39,619 nt of DNA from Actinoplanes oryzae (GTDB lineage Bacteria; Actinomycetota; Actinomycetes; Mycobacteriales; Micromonosporaceae). The stretch is from positions 1 to 39,619 of the forward strand of contig NZ_JAUQWH010000080.1 of NCBI RefSeq assembly GCF_030757795.1, given 5' to 3'. Shown here piece by piece: positions 39,501 through 39,619 of this stretch; positions within the stretch are counted from its first letter, which is position 1; every line of letters begins with the position of its first letter. Below the pieces are notes generated by a model that was not told the origin of the DNA, did not search any database, and worked only from the letters and a program-made list of their open reading frames with translations. The position numbers and the translations under genes are program-made.

Positions 39501-39619
39501 GCCGTGGGCAGGGTCAGGGCGCCGCCGGCCACGGGATCGCGCAGGCCCGCCACCGGGGGGATCCGGCCGTGCCGTACGGCGAGGACGGCCTTGATCAGAC
39601 CCGCCAAGCCCGCGCAGGT
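30518..39619 (-). CDS. Hybrid PKS-NRPS megasynthase with aminotransferase and luciferase-like monooxygenase, cut by the right edge
   Basis: Over 3,030 residues are visible; the frame runs off the right edge, and residue 1 below is the codon at 39607. Order: end of a ketosynthase (1-69, GVGGTNAHVIVEQAP); acyltransferase (153-440, GHSAGE with Ser239, and HAFH ending His341, the malonyl-CoA type); ACP (511-583, LGADSL, Ser544); a hexapeptide-repeat linker (636-670); class III PLP aminotransferase (790-1195, FDEMLTGFRP, Lys1031 in TYGKVLGGGYPIGA); a 12-residue-repeat linker (1215-1250); FMN luciferase-like monooxygenase of the MupA/Atu3671 type (1278-1620, WLPERHFDSFGG, GCASGWHARDF); C domain (1624-2035, HHLVIDT); A domain (2062-2525, YTSGSTGRPKG, NIYGPTE, NGKLDR); PCP (2530-2600, GGHSL, Ser2563); final C domain (2625-3029, HHGICDG). 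No ketoreductase, epimerase or thioesterase is present. Predicted action: malonyl extension, beta-amination, alpha-hydroxylation, then coupling to an amino acid. Confidence 0.93.
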   Translation of the reverse strand, partial: TCAGLAGLIKAVLAVRHGRIPPVAGLRDPVAGGALTLPTAAMDWPADQPRRAGVSALGVGGTNAHVIVEQAPRSDPAPATGGYVIPLSAPTTEKLTTLAHRLADRLDAPDPPRPGDVLTTLGAGRRRHTERLVVHAATAAEAAHALRIASPTTAAAGPVVFALAGQGGDVSAAIASLLHQPVAGEVLRECAAHHARWWSTDLLAPIAPGDTAAGQPALVALQIAQARFLHTIGVRPEQLIGHSAGEYAALCLAGALSVADTMFLAGLRGHLMRHRTEPGAAVAVFTDDETAAGLCAALPGLTHTVRNGPENQVLSGTPAAVSQACAALDEARIGHRRLAMGHAFHSAAMDPILGDLGAQAAMLDWRPLHTPLVAGADGTVIPAGTVLGAGHVRRHTRHRADFQAGVETILAGARSPHFVELGPGAVLTGLGTQWPGSTWTPVQRRGGSLAGAAGELFVRGIPIDWTSLAPGGGRIPLPTMPFRADRHWAAPSVPPAAGGSRPMPNEPVAVAPAAVVLDRVRQMVARHLGASAGDIPADRPFFDLGADSLLMINLLRDVEAAFGVRLGMRELFEEHDTAALLAEAVTARMAPDRLAALAPSLAPAPEPEPVAAPALPTVPAASTSSAASGVPSAPSFISASSVPAAPSVPAAPSVPAAPSVPAAPSVPAAPSVPVSSGAATVSDDIVRSQLELMSRFTDLMAQQLQARSAPAPVTPLPAFEAPKPAPEPTVAAQLGPRPLGAAASAAGGRLTERQQRHVDSLIQRYTARTATSKRLAQQHRRTLADSRAVVGFRRATKEMLYPIAACRSRGARIEDVDGNEYVDITMGFGTLLFGHDPDVVTGAVRDFLDSGMRFGPRSAETGEVADLLCELTGMDRAAFATTGTEANSGALRIARAYTGRSVVVTFEGSYHGHFDPVLSRSVPGGPGERPWRTVPVSAGIPESAVAEMRVLTYGDPASLDIIAREAGSIAAVVLEPVPSRHPDRQPTAFVRELRALCDRHGIVLVFDEMLTGFRPHQRGAQGVFGVRADLATYGKVLGGGYPIGAIAGRADIMDWVDGGFWQYGDDSAPPQETTFFGGTYLQHPVSMVAAKAVLTRLRDAGPGLQESLNQRTAALAGTLNDFFAAEEFPLRTLHFGSLFRFASTANLDLFFHHLLLAGVHVWEWRNFFLSTAHTDTDLAVITDAVKGSLTELRDAGFFPREGTRTGPITPSTQVPRTPDALRREPHEKAPDAVRRERQGTISDAVRREHQANPRGAEEMPPRPPFDAVDTGLEAATRSGKQPDLSLYFFGDYPRESAQAKYQAIIDAAVYADRHGLHAVWLPERHFDSFGGIFPDPAVLAAALATRTERIGLRAGCVVLPLHDPILVAEQWSMVDNLSNGRVALGCASGWHARDFVLAPEAYGNHRDRMYEGIERIRELWSGAEVEATAGDGSRTRVRLFPRPVQAMPDFFTAVVGNPDSYRRAGAAGLGVITNLMAQSVDQLAGNIALYRRARAEAGLDPGAGRVVLLLHTYLDDDGDRARAEAFEPFCDYLRSSLALFGQLTNSLGMRVDLAGTPPEDLAFVFRRAYERYTADRALIGSPREAAPLLDRLTALGVDEIGCFVDFGIPPGRMLAALPRINRLTAAPAPSAAQRAIWHAEQSDPGPAYTESAVVRLTGALDADALRAALDLMVQRHPMLRATFPEQDGEPRLLIGAHRPLLLPVTDGVESEVADAETAHRFDLAEGPLFEPRLLREGPERHLLVLRMHHLVIDTLSAEVLTEEISAAYRAFVTGRDPGLPAVQPLPHPGDPCDADLGHWTATLAKRPPRPELPVDRPRPPVRTGAGDSVRATIGAGDHELLGRFCREQRVTAYSVLVSALAVALRRLTGEPDLVIGAPVADRPAGAERVVGAFLSTVPLRIPVADQEGFADLVRTTRSTVLAAHDHRSAGLPAIVAALGDDAEPGRTPLFDVVIEYDRAPVFAFDLPGVHAEPLPITARRAPFDLTLVLTGRGTTIDCRLDYATDLFDEATAQRVLDHFRAALHDGLARPAAPLSTLPRLTAADAALLTRWQDGGPPAPHADRLMTPLDLPDSLTVRGSDGVVTASEVRRRAAAIAAQLIAAGAGPGRLVGVHLPRGADAVAAMLGVLWTGAGYVPLDPAQPVARLAGIATAAEVVAVVGAVPLADHVRVDPAIASEDTPPEPVSPQPADIAYVLYTSGSTGRPKGCRVPHAALANTVAWWIGDLGITAADRLSWYCSPGFDASCVEVWPAVRAGASLHPVPDDVRLDPVALRQWLVEQRITVVMLPTPMGELLLDLDWSGGAGELRHLVVGGDRLHHGGPAGLPFEVTNIYGPTEATVAVTTARVPAGDRRVPPIGRPVPGMWVRVLDEDGEPVPPGVAGELWTGGVQLADGYLGAPEETARRFVRHDRYGPAYRTGDRGRWRGDGQLEFLHRTDAQVQIRGFRVEPGEVEHRLRGLPSVREAAVLTRPDHRGDVQLAAYVVPAAPGVTPATLTEALAVHLPGYMIPAAWMLVDALPTTVNGKLDRAPVPSPGDGLEARLHGMWCAETGRGSIGPDETFFAAGGHSLSAIRLLNAVRAAFGRAPSVRDFLSAPTIRQMAAFLRSSEPSEVVRSAPAGVVQARQRESTLASDVPSVLTIAVRFRLRGELDVEALASAVTALVERHPALRTRYAERDGVVLQEVLRPRPVPLPVRHAGQSEWDTIAAGWAAQGFDLDAEPGFRVALLADDGVHELLVAIHHGICDGWSLDVLTDDLGALYRAAVTGEPAGLPALDADFVDFAAWEQDHLRDPATQAELREWAGRFPNLRTLALPTDHPRTANVSRAGAAYTVDLSPDLMRRVGAYATSRTSTPYAVLAAAFAWLAHQLTGLDDIPLNSTVANRPDARFDRVVGIFASAAWLVVPTGGVTSFDDLVARTTEANWQMLARQSVPSRVQTAALGLTAPERVYFATLDEGESCLRLPGVDPAPAGHIETTGSRGDQAWQLAELPGGGLRLEIVYAVALFAESTVAAWAARYVELVERVLADPAKPLDD
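35875..35967. repeat. 36-bp tandem repeat in the aminotransferase-monooxygenase linker
   Basis: Three copies begin at 35875, 35911 and 35947, exactly 36 bp apart; a 21-bp core (GCTCxCGCCGCAxGGCxTCAG) is conserved. They encode 12-residue units starting DALRRE, DAVRRE and DAVRRE at residues 1215-1250 of the megasynthase. The units are charged and probably flexible or helical spacers. Confidence 0.85.
37603..37710. repeat. 18-bp minisatellite in the ACP-aminotransferase linker
   Basis: Five nearly identical 18-bp units (GCACGCTCGGCGCGGCAG) run head to tail from 37603 to 37692, with a diverged sixth to 37710. On the coding strand each encodes VPAAPS-type hexapeptides at about residues 636-670 of the megasynthase. 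The identity between units indicates recent slippage or unequal crossing-over. Confidence 0.9.

Noticed and set aside
39605..39607. TTG as the start of the megasynthase
   Set aside because: The frame stays open to the edge and the following residues are the C-terminal part of a ketosynthase, so the true start lies outside.
1..39619. tRNA, rRNA, riboswitch, insertion sequence or attachment site
   Set aside because: Read on both strands without finding cloverleaf-like sequence, transposase or integrase motifs, or terminal inverted repeats; a covariance-model search was not possible.

Overview
The window is 39.6 kb of very GC-rich DNA with GC-saturated third codon positions, frequent GTG starts and many 1-4 nt stop/start overlaps. 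Its families (MarR, TetR, LacI and XRE regulators, a SigE-family sigma factor, DUF2203, YqeB, BKACE, CBM2 cellulase/mannanase, modular PKS-NRPS) fit the chromosome of a filamentous actinomycete. A Micromonosporaceae- or Streptomyces-like host is an inference; there is no rRNA to settle it. I saw no tRNA, rRNA, CRISPR array, transposase or phage gene.

Layout. 1-4.5 kb: three small regulator/target pairs. A MarR gene diverges from an FAD monooxygenase followed by an SGNH hydrolase, and a TetR gene diverges from an SDR-fold protein; each intergenic gap holds a strong palindrome. A SARP-type regulator remnant lies between the pairs. 4.5-7.2 kb: membrane genes (DUF2243 coupled to a CtaG-like protein; an APC amino-acid permease). 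7.2-12.1 kb: a Tat-exported acetamidase-like protein, a spore-photoproduct-lyase homologue, a pterin dehydratase-VOC fusion, a secreted beta-propeller and a MazG-type pyrophosphohydrolase. 12.1-14.4 kb: four tightly coupled genes (nucleosidase, DUF2203, YqeB-like, BKACE). 14.5-19.2 kb: an SDR/XRE pair and a polytopic M48 metalloprotease with a small partner. 19.4-25.9 kb: a cysteine-rich small protein, a secreted glycoside hydrolase, an aldo/keto reductase, a second beta-propeller paralogue, a protein with a sigma-like segment, and a zinc-ribbon protein.

25.9-30.5 kb: a SigE-family sigma factor coupled to a membrane-anchored propeller-like protein, then a LacI regulator behind a 58-residue ORF with two operator copies, a 32-bp perfect palindrome (probable terminator), and a secreted GH5-CBM2 enzyme behind a perfect CelR/CebR-type box.

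30.5 kb to the right edge: one very long minus-strand gene for a hybrid PKS-NRPS, cut at its 5' end. Its order is (KS)-AT-ACP-aminotransferase-luciferase-like monooxygenase-C-A-PCP-C. This predicts a polyketide chain turned into an alpha-hydroxy-beta-amino acyl unit and joined to an amino acid, as in microginin-type assembly lines. The protein ends in a condensation domain with no thioesterase, and the next gene is a polysaccharide hydrolase, so this is probably one border of a biosynthetic cluster that continues to the right. It is the most promising part of the window for new chemistry.
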